A DNA stretch of 64,000 nucleotides, from NCBI GenBank assembly GCA_000299115.1, contig CP003801.1:930001-994000 (forward strand). The letters run 5' to 3'. This stretch comes from an alpha proteobacterium HIMB59. Lineage in GTDB: Bacteria; Pseudomonadota; Alphaproteobacteria; HIMB59. How positions within the stretch are numbered: the stretch's first letter is position 1; the number at the start of each line of letters is the position of its first letter. Shown piece after piece: positions 37,094 to 45,991 of the stretch. The notes under the pieces were generated by a model. It was not told the origin of the DNA and searched no databases. It worked only from the letters and a program-made list of their open reading frames with translations. A program made the position numbers and the translations under genes.

Positions 37094-37908
37094 ATATGTC
37101 ATTGTTTTTAAAAATAATTGGAATTATTTTTATAATATATCTGATTATAGTTTTTTACGTTTATTCCAAACAAAGATCTCTTTTATATGTTCCAAATATT
37201 GATAATTATGACGATGAGACTTTGATCATTGATGTAAATGAAGTTTTTATTGAAAATAGTGATGGCAATAAACTTCGTTCAGTTTTCTATGAAAGCCCGA
37301 AGACCACAAAAAATACTTTATTGATGTTTCATGGTAATGCTGGTCCGATTGAAAATAGATTTTATAAATTGAATAAATTATCAAAATATAATCAAAATAT
37401 TCTTCTTATATCTTGGCGTTCTTATAGTGATAACGAAGGAAGTCCTACTGAGCAGGGACTCTATGATGATGCAAAGAGCGCTATCAAGTGGCTTCAAAAT
37501 AAAGGGTATGAAAATGAAGATATCATTGTATATGGCGAGTCTCTGGGAACCGCTGTTTCAATTGAAATGACTCAAAATAAATCTTTTAAAGGATTAATTT
37601 TAGAGGCTCCATTTACCTCGATGGTTGATGCCGCTAAATTTCATTATCCCTATTTACCTGTTTCTTGGATGCTTAAAGATCGATATATGAGCAAAGATAA
37701 AATTAAGAATATAAATACTCCTTTATTGATTATGCATGCAAAAGGAGACTCGATAGTTCCTTTTTGGATGGGTGAGAAGATGTATGAATTAGCTAAAGAA
37801 CCTAAAATGAATTATTTCATTGATGAGAATGAACATTTAGTAACTTATGACGATGAATTGATGAAAAATATGGATAATTTCTATAAATTAATTGGTTTAA
37901 ATGAATAA
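37090..37908 (+). CDS. Membrane-anchored alpha/beta hydrolase (BEM46/ABHD13 type)
   Basis: The 272 residues start with a hydrophobic anchor (about 5-24). The fold features are FHGNAGPIENR (oxyanion HGN region near residue 80), the nucleophile elbow YGESLGTAV (GESLG near residue 150), the catalytic aspartate in HAKGDSIVP near residue 219 and the histidine in NEHLV near residue 250. The substrate is unknown; acyl or thioester substrates are plausible since an acyl-CoA synthetase gene follows with an 8-base overlap. Confidence 0.85.
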   Translation: MNMSLFLKIIGIIFIIYLIIVFYVYSKQRSLLYVPNIDNYDDETLIIDVNEVFIENSDGNKLRSVFYESPKTTKNTLLMFHGNAGPIENRFYKLNKLSKYNQNILLISWRSYSDNEGSPTEQGLYDDAKSAIKWLQNKGYENEDIIVYGESLGTAVSIEMTQNKSFKGLILEAPFTSMVDAAKFHYPYLPVSWMLKDRYMSKDKIKNINTPLLIMHAKGDSIVPFWMGEKMYELAKEPKMNYFIDENEHLVTYDDELMKNMDNFYKLIGLNE

Positions 37909-39604
37909 ATATCAAAATCTTCCAGAGTTATTTTTTTCAAAAGCAAAAGAGAATTTAAAAAATCAGCATTTATTAAAAATTAATAACAATATCAATCAAA
38001 TTGAAAGCTGGACTTGGTCAAATAGTTATAGTTCAGTAAATAAAATATATCAGTTTATTAGTTCTCAAAATTTAGAGAAAAATGAGAGAATTTTACTAGT
38101 TTCTGAAAATAGACCTGAATGGATGGCAGCAGATATCGCTATTATGTCTAATCAGTTAATAGCTGTTCCAAACTACATCACCTATACATCTCGAGATTTT
38201 GAACATATTCTAAATGACTCCAAACCTAAGGGTTTAATAGTTTCAAATAAAACTCTTCTCGATACTGTGTTGATGGCGTCTAAGAAAATAAATTTTGAAT
38301 TACAATTTATTATTTGTTTTGATCAATTTGAGAATACAAATATTCCAAACTTAACTTTTTATGATGATTTAATTGAAGATCCTTCAATAGAACCTAATAA
38401 ATACCAATCAATTCAGAGAAATGATCCTGCTAGTATTATTTACACTTCGGGAACCCAAGGTCTTCCCAAAGGGGTCATTTTAAGCCATGGTGGAATTTTA
38501 AGTAATTGTGAGGGTGCCTATGAATTATTACAAACTTTGAAAAGCCCAGATTTAACTTTTTTAACCTGGCTTCCTTTATCTCATTCGTATGAGCATGTAG
38601 TGCAGTTTGTTACTTTAATGATGGAAGCAAAAGTATTTTACAATAAAAGTATCGAGACTCTTCTTCCAACCATCAAAATTGCTAAACCTCATATAATGAC
38701 TGCTGTTCCTCGATTTTATAATAATCTTTTTGCAAAAATGCAGATTAATTTAAAAAATCAATCCCAGTTTAAACAAAATTTATTCAATAGTGCGATATCA
38801 CTAGGAACTAAAAAACTCCATCAACAAAAATTATCCTTCAGTGAAAAAATTTTAAATTTCTTGCTAGATAAATTAGTTAGAAAAAAAGTGAAAAATAACT
38901 TTGGTGGAAGATTAGAGGCATTTGTATCCGGAGGAGGTCCTTTGGATAGCCGAGTAGGAGAAGCCCTTAATGCTCTAGGACTCAAGACGCTACAAGGTTA
39001 TGGTTTAACAGAAACATCTCCTGTTGTAAGTTGTAATCCTTTACACAAAGTAAAAGTTGAAACTGTAGGACCTATTTTTCCAGGAGTAGAGGTTAAGTTA
39101 GCTGAAGATGGCGAAATACTAGTCAGAGGAGAGAATTTAATGCTAGGTTATTGGAATAACCCAGAAGCAACCAGTAAAACCATTATTGATGGATGGCTAC
39201 ATACTGGAGATATCGGGGAGTTTGATGGGGAGGGATATTTAAAAATTACCGACCGAAAAAAAGATATTATTGTATCATTAGGCGGCGATAATATAGCACC
39301 TTCAAAACTTGAAAATTTACTAACCCTATCATCAGATATAGAGCAGGCCTGTGTTTTTGGAGAACAAAAAAATTATATTGCGGCATTGATTATTTTAAGT
39401 GCTGATAGCAAAGCTACAAAAGAGCAAATAGATCTTTATATAGAAAAGATGAATGCTGACTTAACACAGCCTGAAAAAATTAAACGATATCATATCATTG
39501 ATGAACCATTTACAATTGAAAATAATTTAATGACACCCACAATGAAAGTTAGAAGACACGAAGTTGAAAAAAAATATTCTGAGGTCATTAACGAAATGTT
39601 TTAA
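37901..39604 (+). CDS. Long-chain acyl-CoA synthetase (AMP-forming)
   Basis: Activates fatty acids to acyl-CoA through acyl-AMP. The 567 residues contain YTSGTQGLPKGV near residue 181, GYGLTETSPVVS near residue 366, DGWLHTGDIGEF near residue 425 and DRKKDIIVSLGG near residue 444, all ANL-superfamily motifs. Length and the long bacterial FACS-type N-terminus fit class FadD15-like enzymes more than FadD. It is coupled to a hydrolase upstream and an exonuclease downstream. Confidence 0.92.
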   Translation: MNKYQNLPELFFSKAKENLKNQHLLKINNNINQIESWTWSNSYSSVNKIYQFISSQNLEKNERILLVSENRPEWMAADIAIMSNQLIAVPNYITYTSRDFEHILNDSKPKGLIVSNKTLLDTVLMASKKINFELQFIICFDQFENTNIPNLTFYDDLIEDPSIEPNKYQSIQRNDPASIIYTSGTQGLPKGVILSHGGILSNCEGAYELLQTLKSPDLTFLTWLPLSHSYEHVVQFVTLMMEAKVFYNKSIETLLPTIKIAKPHIMTAVPRFYNNLFAKMQINLKNQSQFKQNLFNSAISLGTKKLHQQKLSFSEKILNFLLDKLVRKKVKNNFGGRLEAFVSGGGPLDSRVGEALNALGLKTLQGYGLTETSPVVSCNPLHKVKVETVGPIFPGVEVKLAEDGEILVRGENLMLGYWNNPEATSKTIIDGWLHTGDIGEFDGEGYLKITDRKKDIIVSLGGDNIAPSKLENLLTLSSDIEQACVFGEQKNYIAALIILSADSKATKEQIDLYIEKMNADLTQPEKIKRYHIIDEPFTIENNLMTPTMKVRRHEVEKKYSEVINEMF

Positions 39605-40104
39605 TGCAATTATTTGCTGCATTAGATTTTGAAACAGCTTCTAGTGAAAGAAACTCTGCTTGTGCTATTGGATATGTGATTTTTAATCATTCCAAAATTA
39701 TTAAAAAACAAGCATATCTCATTAAACCTCCCAAACCCGAAGTTCAATTTACTGAAATCCATGGATTAACATGGGATATGCTAAAAAAAGAAAAAACATT
39801 TGATAAGGTATGGCGTTTGATTAAGGATGAATTGCTAAGAGTTGATTATTTCTTTGCTCACAACGCACCATTTGATAAATCTGTTCTTCATTCTTGCTGC
39901 TATCATTATAATATCGATATTCCTCCACAAGAATTTAAAGATACCGTTCTTTTGGCTAGAAAATATTGGGAATTTGAAAATAACAAACTCAACACTGTCT
40001 GTAAAAATTTACAAATACCTCTTAATCATCATGATGCACTCTCTGATGCAAAAGGATGTGCCTTAATTGCTATAGAGGCGTTTAAAAAAGGTTTTACTAT
40101 TTAA
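39604..40104 (+). CDS. DEDDh 3'-5' exonuclease (DNA pol III epsilon-like)
   Basis: The 166 residues have the DEDDh exonuclease motifs: DFETA near residue 8, HNAPFD near residue 86 and HHDALSDA near residue 144. It is a stand-alone exonuclease domain, smaller than DnaQ and without its clamp-binding tail, so a role in repair or RNA trimming is as likely as replication proofreading. It starts on the acyl-CoA synthetase stop and converges with the MFS gene by 8 bases. Confidence 0.87.
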   Translation: MQLFAALDFETASSERNSACAIGYVIFNHSKIIKKQAYLIKPPKPEVQFTEIHGLTWDMLKKEKTFDKVWRLIKDELLRVDYFFAHNAPFDKSVLHSCCYHYNIDIPPQEFKDTVLLARKYWEFENNKLNTVCKNLQIPLNHHDALSDAKGCALIAIEAFKKGFTI

Positions 40105-41290
40105 ATTTATTAGCAAATAGCGCTAAAGATGAAAAAATAGTTATTAAAATTAAACTCAAATAGATCAATATATCAATGGAGTTTGTTTGATCGATGATTA
40201 TTCCGTAAAGAAAAGGAGAGGAGGCTGAAGCCAAAACACCAAAGAATGTCAAAAGAGCTTTAATTGAGCCAAGATTATTCACTCCATATATTTCAGCCCA
40301 CAAAGAATTAGAGATATTTTCGGTAAATCCATTAGATAAACCTAGTCCAGCCATATAAAGATACAAAATATAAACATGATCAGAAAACAACATCACTATT
40401 AAAATACCCGCCATAGGAATAAGATGAAAAGGGACTAATTTTTTCCCTGTAAATTTATCAACTAATAATCCAGAAATAATAGATCCGCCAATACCGCAAG
40501 TGGCATAAAATACAAAACTTTGAGCTAAATTTATCATAGACCAAGATTTCATTTCCGCGATAAAAACTTGGTGAAAAAGAAAACCTGTAACAGTAAAAGA
40601 CATCAACAATGTCAAAGGAAGATATAAATAAAATTTAAAATCTTTTAAAACATCTCTTCTTCTCCAGGAAATATCTTGATAGCTTATGTGTTGTTCAAAA
40701 CCTTCTTCTTTTTGAAAATTATTTCTTCTTAAAAGGAAATAAAAACTTCCGCCAAGAATTATGAATACAAAAAGAAAAGAACTAAACCATGCTAGTCTCC
40801 AGCCAATAGTAATTAGCAAAATTACAACTATAGTTGGATAAATCATCTCACCTATCGAAAAACCAAAACCTGAAATAGCCAATGCTTTGCCACGATTAAT
40901 ACTAAAATACCGAGCCATTGTAGTTCTTGAAGTATGTCCCATTAATCCTTGACCAAATAATCTTAAAAAATAAATAGTTAAAAAAAGAAAAAAGATATTA
41001 AATACAATACTTGCCATTAAGCAGGTCAAGGCTAGACCTAAAACAATTACAAGTGTGTATTTTTTTAATGACACCGTATCAATGAGCTTACCTGCCCATA
41101 TAATAGTAATGGCGCTCATCACAGTTGCGATTGAGTATAAACTTCCGAACTCTGTATTAGTTAGATCAAAGGTTTGTCTGAAATCATTACTAAATAAAGA
41201 AATAAAAAATGTTTGTCCAAAACCTGATGAAAAGGCAATCAAAAACCCAAAAAAGAGTAGGTGAATATTTTTGTAAATAAAATTGATCAA
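40097..41290 (-). CDS. Major facilitator superfamily transporter
   Basis: The 397 residues form twelve hydrophobic segments. There is a loop 2-3 motif of the WAGKLIDTVSLKK type near residue 60 (GxLxDrxGrr pattern weak) and a similar SGLLVDKFTGKKL in the second half near residue 260. An N-terminal GFGQTFF and the MGHTSRTTMARYF region resemble the oxalate/formate or monocarboxylate-type group, but the substrate is not predicted. It is divergent from the AhpD-like gene. Confidence 0.88.
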   Translation of the reverse strand: MINFIYKNIHLLFFGFLIAFSSGFGQTFFISLFSNDFRQTFDLTNTEFGSLYSIATVMSAITIIWAGKLIDTVSLKKYTLVIVLGLALTCLMASIVFNIFFLFLTIYFLRLFGQGLMGHTSRTTMARYFSINRGKALAISGFGFSIGEMIYPTIVVILLITIGWRLAWFSSFLFVFIILGGSFYFLLRRNNFQKEEGFEQHISYQDISWRRRDVLKDFKFYLYLPLTLLMSFTVTGFLFHQVFIAEMKSWSMINLAQSFVFYATCGIGGSIISGLLVDKFTGKKLVPFHLIPMAGILIVMLFSDHVYILYLYMAGLGLSNGFTENISNSLWAEIYGVNNLGSIKALLTFFGVLASASSPFLYGIIIDQTNSIDILIYLSLILITIFSSLALFANKFK

Positions 41291-41353
41291 AATTAGAGGG
41301 ATATTATGATTTAATTTGATTTAAGCAATGAGTTTAAAGGAGAGTTTGGATTT

Positions 41354-41755
41354 ATGAGCACAATCAAAAAAACTACTGAAGAAAATGATCAATTAGTTAA
41401 AGAAACATATCAAGACATCAGAGACACAAGAAAAACCGAATACGTAGGTAATTTTTGGAAATATTTAGCTTTTGATCCATCTCTTTTGAAAGAAGTTTGG
41501 ACAGATGTAAAAAATGTCATGACTAAAGAGACTTTGATTGACAAAAAAACTAAAGAGATGATTTATATGGCTGTATCTATTACTAATAACTGTAGTTATT
41601 GCACTCACTCTCATACGGCATCAGCTAAAAAACTAGGAATGAGCGATGAAGAACATTCTGAATTTTTAAGAATAGTTGCTTTAGCAGCTAAAACCAATCA
41701 ATTAGTAAATGGGCTACAGGTTCCCGTCGATGAAATATTTGATGCTGATAAATAA
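41354..41755 (+). CDS. Carboxymuconolactone decarboxylase/AhpD-like protein
   Basis: The 133 residues have the AhpD redox motif NNCSYCTHSHT, i.e. CxxC with a nearby histidine near residue 77, and the KTKEMIYMAVS helix before it. Members act as thiol peroxidase helpers or in peroxide defence. A strong ribosome site AAAGGAGAG (41337-41345) precedes it. It is followed directly by a tiny membrane protein gene. Confidence 0.88.
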   Translation: MSTIKKTTEENDQLVKETYQDIRDTRKTEYVGNFWKYLAFDPSLLKEVWTDVKNVMTKETLIDKKTKEMIYMAVSITNNCSYCTHSHTASAKKLGMSDEEHSEFLRIVALAAKTNQLVNGLQVPVDEIFDADK

Positions 41756-41860
41756 ATGATTGATTTTTTAATTTGGTTTTGGAATGCAGGTGAATTGTTA
41801 ATGATTATTGGTGTGTCAATCATTATCATTGGATTGATATTTTATAGAAAGAAAAAATAA
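41756..41860 (+). CDS. 34-residue single-helix membrane protein, unknown
   Basis: An ATG immediately after the AhpD-like stop opens MIDFLIWFWNAGELLMIIGV and ends in YRKKK. The product is one hydrophobic helix with a basic tail. It is too short for reliable family assignment; position and composition support a translated small protein coupled to the gene before it. It is the first of three small membrane protein genes. Confidence 0.5.
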   Translation: MIDFLIWFWNAGELLMIIGVSIIIIGLIFYRKKK

Positions 41861-41874
41861 AAGGTTTTATTGAA

Positions 41875-42084
41875 ATGTGGGCTTTTGTTCTTTTTTGTTT
41901 ATCGTTAGTCTTCACGATCTATTTCTATGTTAAACGAAATAAAATTTATGATAGCAGTGAAAATCTCGATAATGATACTCTCGATCAATATAATAAATTA
42001 GATCGAATGTTTATAATAATGTTGTTAGTCACATTTGGTTTATTTGGACTATCTACTTATGTCCTCGGTTGGTTTAATTTTTAA
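41875..42084 (+). CDS. 69-residue two-helix membrane protein, unknown
   Basis: The product has a helix at about residues 2-19, a polar acidic middle (YDSSENLDNDTLDQYNKLDR) and a second helix at about 46-66. I do not recognise the family. It lies 14 bases after the 34-residue gene and 6 bases before another small membrane gene. Confidence 0.55.
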   Translation: MWAFVLFCLSLVFTIYFYVKRNKIYDSSENLDNDTLDQYNKLDRMFIIMLLVTFGLFGLSTYVLGWFNF

Positions 42085-42090
42085 TTAATA

Positions 42091-42273
42091 ATGAACTCTG
42101 AATTAATAATTAATTCTTTTTGGATTTTAACAATCATCACAGCTGCTTTATATATTACTAGAAAAAGATATGTGGGAAAAAAAGAATATAATTTATTAGA
42201 TCTTATTTTTAAAATTTTTTTTGTTCTTTCAATAATAATGATTGGTATAAGTTTTATAAGCTTAATAATTTAA
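42091..42273 (+). CDS. 60-residue two-helix membrane protein, unknown
   Basis: Two hydrophobic segments (about residues 7-22 and 38-58) flank a basic loop RKRYVGKKEYN. No family recognised. It is the last of three consecutive small membrane protein genes and ends one base before the convergent VOC gene stop. Confidence 0.55.
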   Translation: MNSELIINSFWILTIITAALYITRKRYVGKKEYNLLDLIFKIFFVLSIIMIGISFISLII

Positions 42274-42642
42274 TTACCAATTATTAGTCCAGTCTCTATT
42301 TTCATAGTCTTTTAAATGCCAAATTATCCCCTCATGATCTTTAAAGAAATAAATTTTACCATTTGGGCTTTCCGCTTCATTTACAATTTCTAAGCTATTT
42401 TTATCAATAAATTCTTTTGCATTACTCTTTCTAAGACAAGGCTGACAGAAGCCTGATAAAATCGGATCTGCTTGTAAATCTTTTGTTTTTAATTCTATAA
42501 ATAGACCATCGGGACTTTTAAACATAGATGTGCCATTTTCAGATAACTCTTTAAATTCACCACCTTCGAATAGCTTTTTTAAAAAATTTATATATTTACT
42601 GATATCGCTGACATGGACTTCAATATGATCAAATGATGTCAT
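42274..42642 (-). CDS. VOC (glyoxalase/dioxygenase superfamily) protein
   Basis: The 122 residues start FDHIEVHVSDISKYINFLKKLF, the beta-alpha-beta-beta-beta opening of a VOC half, with a histidine at residue 6 as possible metal ligand, and end with KIYFFKDHEGIIWHLKDY. A CQPC pair near the middle is unusual. The substrate is unknown. tRNA-Cys lies just upstream (on the minus strand). Confidence 0.72.
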   Translation of the reverse strand: MTSFDHIEVHVSDISKYINFLKKLFEGGEFKELSENGTSMFKSPDGLFIELKTKDLQADPILSGFCQPCLRKSNAKEFIDKNSLEIVNEAESPNGKIYFFKDHEGIIWHLKDYENRDWTNNW

Positions 42643-42653
42643 GGTTTAGATTT

Positions 42654-42727
42654 TGGAGGCCCACCCCGGAATCGAACCGAGCTACAAGGATTTGCAGTCC
42701 TCTGCATAACCAATCTGCCAGCGGGCC
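42654..42727 (-). tRNA. tRNA-Cys (GCA)
   Basis: On the minus strand GGCCCGC pairs with GTGGGCC (one G-U), followed by discriminator U and an encoded CCA (42656-42654). The anticodon arm GAGGA-CTGCAAA-TCCTT gives anticodon GCA; the T arm carries GGTTCGATTCC. The discriminator U is the expected tRNA-Cys identity base. Confidence 0.95.
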
Positions 42728-42750
42728 TTAAAAGGAATATTTACAGTATA

Positions 42751-42786
42751 AGCTTTGAAAATTCTAGAAATTTTCTTATTTAAGCT
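42751..42786. repeat. Interrupted inverted repeat between tRNA-Cys and zntB
   Basis: GAAAATT (42757-42763) and AATTTTC (42769-42775) pair around a 5-base loop, and AGCTT (42751-42755) can pair with AAGCT (42782-42786). It lies in the 66-base gap at the zntB 3' end. There is no clear T-run after it on the minus strand, so terminator function is only possible. Confidence 0.3.
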
Positions 42787-42793
42787 ACCAAAA

Positions 42794-43756
42794 TCATATC
42801 CATTTTAATTTTTTATAAATGATTAATTGAATCACTAAAACTAATGATAACAGTATGGAAAATCCAATAAACGCGCTTCCACTTGATGCATAGGGTATTC
42901 CACTTAAATTAATTCCTAGAAGCCCCGTCAAGAAACTAATGGGTATAAATATCATTGAGATGATGGCTATCTTATACATGGTTTTATTCATCTTTTCAGA
43001 AATAACATGACTATGTTCATCATAAATAAACTGAATTCTTTCCTTTAAGGAAGATATATCTTCAACTCTTCTTAAAATATCATGATAACTTTCATTAATT
43101 TTTTTTAAATCTTGTTCGCTAATTAAAATATCATTTGAGTTATTTATCATAGAATTAATTGCCTCTGCCTGAGGAATTAAATATCTAGAGAAGATGGCAC
43201 ATTTTTTTCTAATATTGCTTAAACGATCACCTTGAGTCTTTGATAGTAAATTCAAATCAAGCATTTCAAAATTATCAGTATCTTTAATTAATTCATCAAA
43301 TGGAACTTCCATTTTAAATACAAGTATTTCAATTAATTTTTGAATAAATTCAGAGATTGATTTTGGACCTTTGCCATTTATGAGTGAGTCTTTCAGTTCA
43401 GAAACTGTTTGAAGATTTCTTTTCTGAAAAGATATAATTCTATTTTTTTCTATCCATAATCTCAGGGAAATCATATCTTCATGAGATTGATCTTTATTTA
43501 AATTCACTCCTCGAATGATTAAAAGAAAACCATTTTCAAAAGGAACATACCTTGGTCTGGTTTGTTCAGCTAATACTGCTCTTTTAATATGAGGATCCAA
43601 ATGGGAGAGGTTTTGATCGACAAACTCTCGTGTTTCATTTGAGTCCGCATCAAAATGCAACCAAACTGTCTTTTCTTTATCAGTAGTATTTATAGAATTG
43701 AAATTATCTTGAATATTCGCACCACCTTGATGATCGAAGTTTAATCCAAATATCAT
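42794..43756 (-). CDS. zntB: CorA-family cation channel, ZntB type
   Basis: The 320 residues have a long cytosolic domain and two C-terminal membrane helices (about 260-280 and 292-312). Between them is GLLGINLSGIPY in the place of the CorA GMN signature; GIN followed by GGIP-like residues is characteristic of ZntB, which moves zinc with protons, rather than magnesium CorA. The early TRPRYVPFENGFLLIIRGVN segment also fits ZntB. It is divergent from the glutamine synthetase-like gene. Confidence 0.82.
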   Translation of the reverse strand: MIFGLNFDHQGGANIQDNFNSINTTDKEKTVWLHFDADSNETREFVDQNLSHLDPHIKRAVLAEQTRPRYVPFENGFLLIIRGVNLNKDQSHEDMISLRLWIEKNRIISFQKRNLQTVSELKDSLINGKGPKSISEFIQKLIEILVFKMEVPFDELIKDTDNFEMLDLNLLSKTQGDRLSNIRKKCAIFSRYLIPQAEAINSMINNSNDILISEQDLKKINESYHDILRRVEDISSLKERIQFIYDEHSHVISEKMNKTMYKIAIISMIFIPISFLTGLLGINLSGIPYASSGSAFIGFSILLSLVLVIQLIIYKKLKWI

Positions 43757-43813
43757 TTTAGCCTTTCAATAAAAATATTATTAGATATTAGTAAATATTG
43801 TTATTAATACATC

Positions 43814-45208
43814 ATGAAAAAAAATGACTCTAAGAAGTATATAGCGGAAGCTAAAAAATTTCTGGATAAAAACCCCTTAATTAAATCTGTTGATATTGTT
43901 CTCCACGATGTCAATGGCGTTGGAAGAGGTAAAATTATTAGAAGACATGAACTTTTAAAACTTTATGAGTCTGGTAGACAGTTTCCTTTATCTTTACTTG
44001 GGATGGATATTACTGGTGAAGATGTGCCTGAAACTGGATTAATTCTAGAACAAGGTGATGGCGATATAAAAGCTTGGCCAATTACTTCCTCTCTAAAACC
44101 AATTTATAATAGCAAACCTCCTAGAGGTGAACTTTTTATGACCATGTCAGATATTGAAGGAAACAAACTCAATATCGATCCTCGAAATGTTCTTGAAGCC
44201 TCAGTAAATCAATGTGAAAAAGAAGGAATACGATTATGTGGCGCTTTTGAATTAGAATTTTTTCTTGTATCAAATGATTTAGATCAATACGGAAAACTTC
44301 AACCCGCTAAGTCTATTATTGGAAAAAAAAGATCACACAGAAAAACAGATGTTTACTCAGTAGATAACCTTCATGGAATGCTTCCATTATTAAATGATAT
44401 TTATGAGGCAACTGCTATTGCAGGGATTGAAGCTGAAACGGTAATTTCTGAATATGCACCTGGTCAATATGAATTAACGCTTAAACATCAAAAAAATTTA
44501 CTTAAAGCCGCTGATGATATTGTTCGTCTTAAAAGAATAATTCGATCGCAAGCTCGTGCTCATGGTGTTACAGCATGTTTTATGGCTAAACCTATGGAAA
44601 ATGTATCAGGTTCAGGAATGCACTTTCATGTTTCGATGTATAATAATAAAGGCGATAATATTTTTGCAGAGAAAAATTCAAACACACTTAATCCTAATCT
44701 AAACCATGCTCTTGGCGGTTTAGCTAAAACGATGGGGGAGTGTATGCTTGTATTTGCCCCTAATGCGAATAGCTGGAGAAGATTGGTTCTAGGTTCCTAT
44801 GCTCCCGTAACTCCAAATTGGGGTCAGGATAATCGATCTGTTGCATTTAGAATTCCTTCAAGTAACTCCAAGAATAGAAGAATTGAGCACCGTGTCTCTG
44901 GTGTTGATGCTAATCCTTACTTAGTAGCTTTAACTGTACTTTCTGCAATGAGATTTGGTATGAAAAACAAAATTAAAGCTCCCTCTCAAACAAAAGGAAA
45001 TGCATATAAACAAAAATCAAGCACCAAATATCATATGCCTCACGATTGGAGTTCGGCTATTCTTTCCGCAAAAAAATCGAAGTTTTTAAAAGAAACCCTC
45101 GGACCAGATCTTCATAAGGCTTTTATAGCGATCAAAGAGATGGAGTATCAAAAAGTAGCCAGTACAGTTTCAGAATTAGATATCGATTTATATCTAAACG
45201 CTATTTAA
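43814..45208 (+). CDS. Glutamine synthetase family ligase (PuuA/gamma-glutamylamide type)
   Basis: The 464 residues carry the GS fold: DVNGVGRGKIIRR near residue 34, LELEFF-type FELEFFLV near residue 146, the ammonia/nucleotide region VSGSGMHFHVSM near residue 270, and NRSVAFRIP...RRIEHRVSGVDANPYL near residues 340-372. The arrangement matches gamma-glutamylputrescine or gamma-glutamyl-amine ligases rather than GlnA, which has the adenylylation loop. The amine partner is unknown. It converges with the PanB-like gene by 8 bases. Confidence 0.85.
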   Translation: MKKNDSKKYIAEAKKFLDKNPLIKSVDIVLHDVNGVGRGKIIRRHELLKLYESGRQFPLSLLGMDITGEDVPETGLILEQGDGDIKAWPITSSLKPIYNSKPPRGELFMTMSDIEGNKLNIDPRNVLEASVNQCEKEGIRLCGAFELEFFLVSNDLDQYGKLQPAKSIIGKKRSHRKTDVYSVDNLHGMLPLLNDIYEATAIAGIEAETVISEYAPGQYELTLKHQKNLLKAADDIVRLKRIIRSQARAHGVTACFMAKPMENVSGSGMHFHVSMYNNKGDNIFAEKNSNTLNPNLNHALGGLAKTMGECMLVFAPNANSWRRLVLGSYAPVTPNWGQDNRSVAFRIPSSNSKNRRIEHRVSGVDANPYLVALTVLSAMRFGMKNKIKAPSQTKGNAYKQKSSTKYHMPHDWSSAILSAKKSKFLKETLGPDLHKAFIAIKEMEYQKVASTVSELDIDLYLNAI

Positions 45209-45986
45209 TTTTCTCTTGAAATTTTTCAAATTCAATTGAGTCCATTTTAATTTCGTGTTTGCTCTCAGGGTATCCGCCATTATTCATATCTTCCACAAAC
45301 ATTCGAAAACCTTTCTCGCGTAGAGCTTGTAACTTTTCTTCTTCTGTTTTTAAGTCAATATATTTTTTTGCGTGTCTAGGGTAGTGACCAGTATTGGTTC
45401 CTAAAATATCATTACAAAATAAATATTGAGTATCGCATACATCACCACAACCCATTCCCATAGTGATCATTTTTGTATTCTTAGTGATAAAATCCGCCAA
45501 TTCCACAGGCACCACCTCAACTTCAACACAAGCCGCCCCAGCATTTTCTAGATCTTTAACATTTTGATAAACTTGTATTGCTTCATCGGCCGTTTTACCG
45601 ACTGCGCGGTAATTGGTCCAAGTCGCTCTATTAGGCACTAATCCTACATGAGCTGTTATAGGGATACCTTCTTTGGCCATTGCTTCTATCCAGTCAATGG
45701 AATGAGAGCAATAAACAGCATCGCCACCCATTTCTAAAATTTCAAATCCCTTTTTAATAGCCTCTTGTTTGGAACTGACCGTTCCGTGTTTTAATCCAAC
45801 CGATAAAAAAGCACCAGATGCTACTTCTCTTACTTTTGGAAAATAGTGATCAGGTTCACAAGAGATAATTTCAATTCCTGCTTTGAATGCCGCCTCAGCT
45901 TCTTTATCCGTATCGATATGAGTTTGAGCCCATTTTCTTTTTCCTTTTTGGCTCCATAAATCGTAAACAGATATTCTTTTAGACAA
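45201..45986 (-). CDS. Divergent PanB-like (ketopantoate hydroxymethyltransferase superfamily) protein
   Basis: The 261 residues align in outline with PanB: GIPITAHVGLVPNRA near residue 109 (PanB has GHLGLTPQ), a VEVVPVELADFIT segment near residue 156 (PanB LECVPVELA), MGMGCGDVCDTQ (GIGAG region) and a DILGTNTGHYPRHAKKY segment. However, the PanB metal loop (VGDSLG) and its second aspartate loop are not found; ISCEPDHYF stands near the first position. So it may be a paralogue with another aldol-type reaction. It is 5 bases from the desaturase gene, probably cotranscribed. Confidence 0.68.
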   Translation of the reverse strand: MSKRISVYDLWSQKGKRKWAQTHIDTDKEAEAAFKAGIEIISCEPDHYFPKVREVASGAFLSVGLKHGTVSSKQEAIKKGFEILEMGGDAVYCSHSIDWIEAMAKEGIPITAHVGLVPNRATWTNYRAVGKTADEAIQVYQNVKDLENAGAACVEVEVVPVELADFITKNTKMITMGMGCGDVCDTQYLFCNDILGTNTGHYPRHAKKYIDLKTEEEKLQALREKGFRMFVEDMNNGGYPESKHEIKMDSIEFEKFQEKIK

Positions 45987-45991
45987 AATAT

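Noticed and set aside
42751-42786. Inverted repeat as a strong terminator of zntB
   Set aside because: It is AT-rich and lacks a T-run on the minus strand; kept only as a low-confidence repeat.
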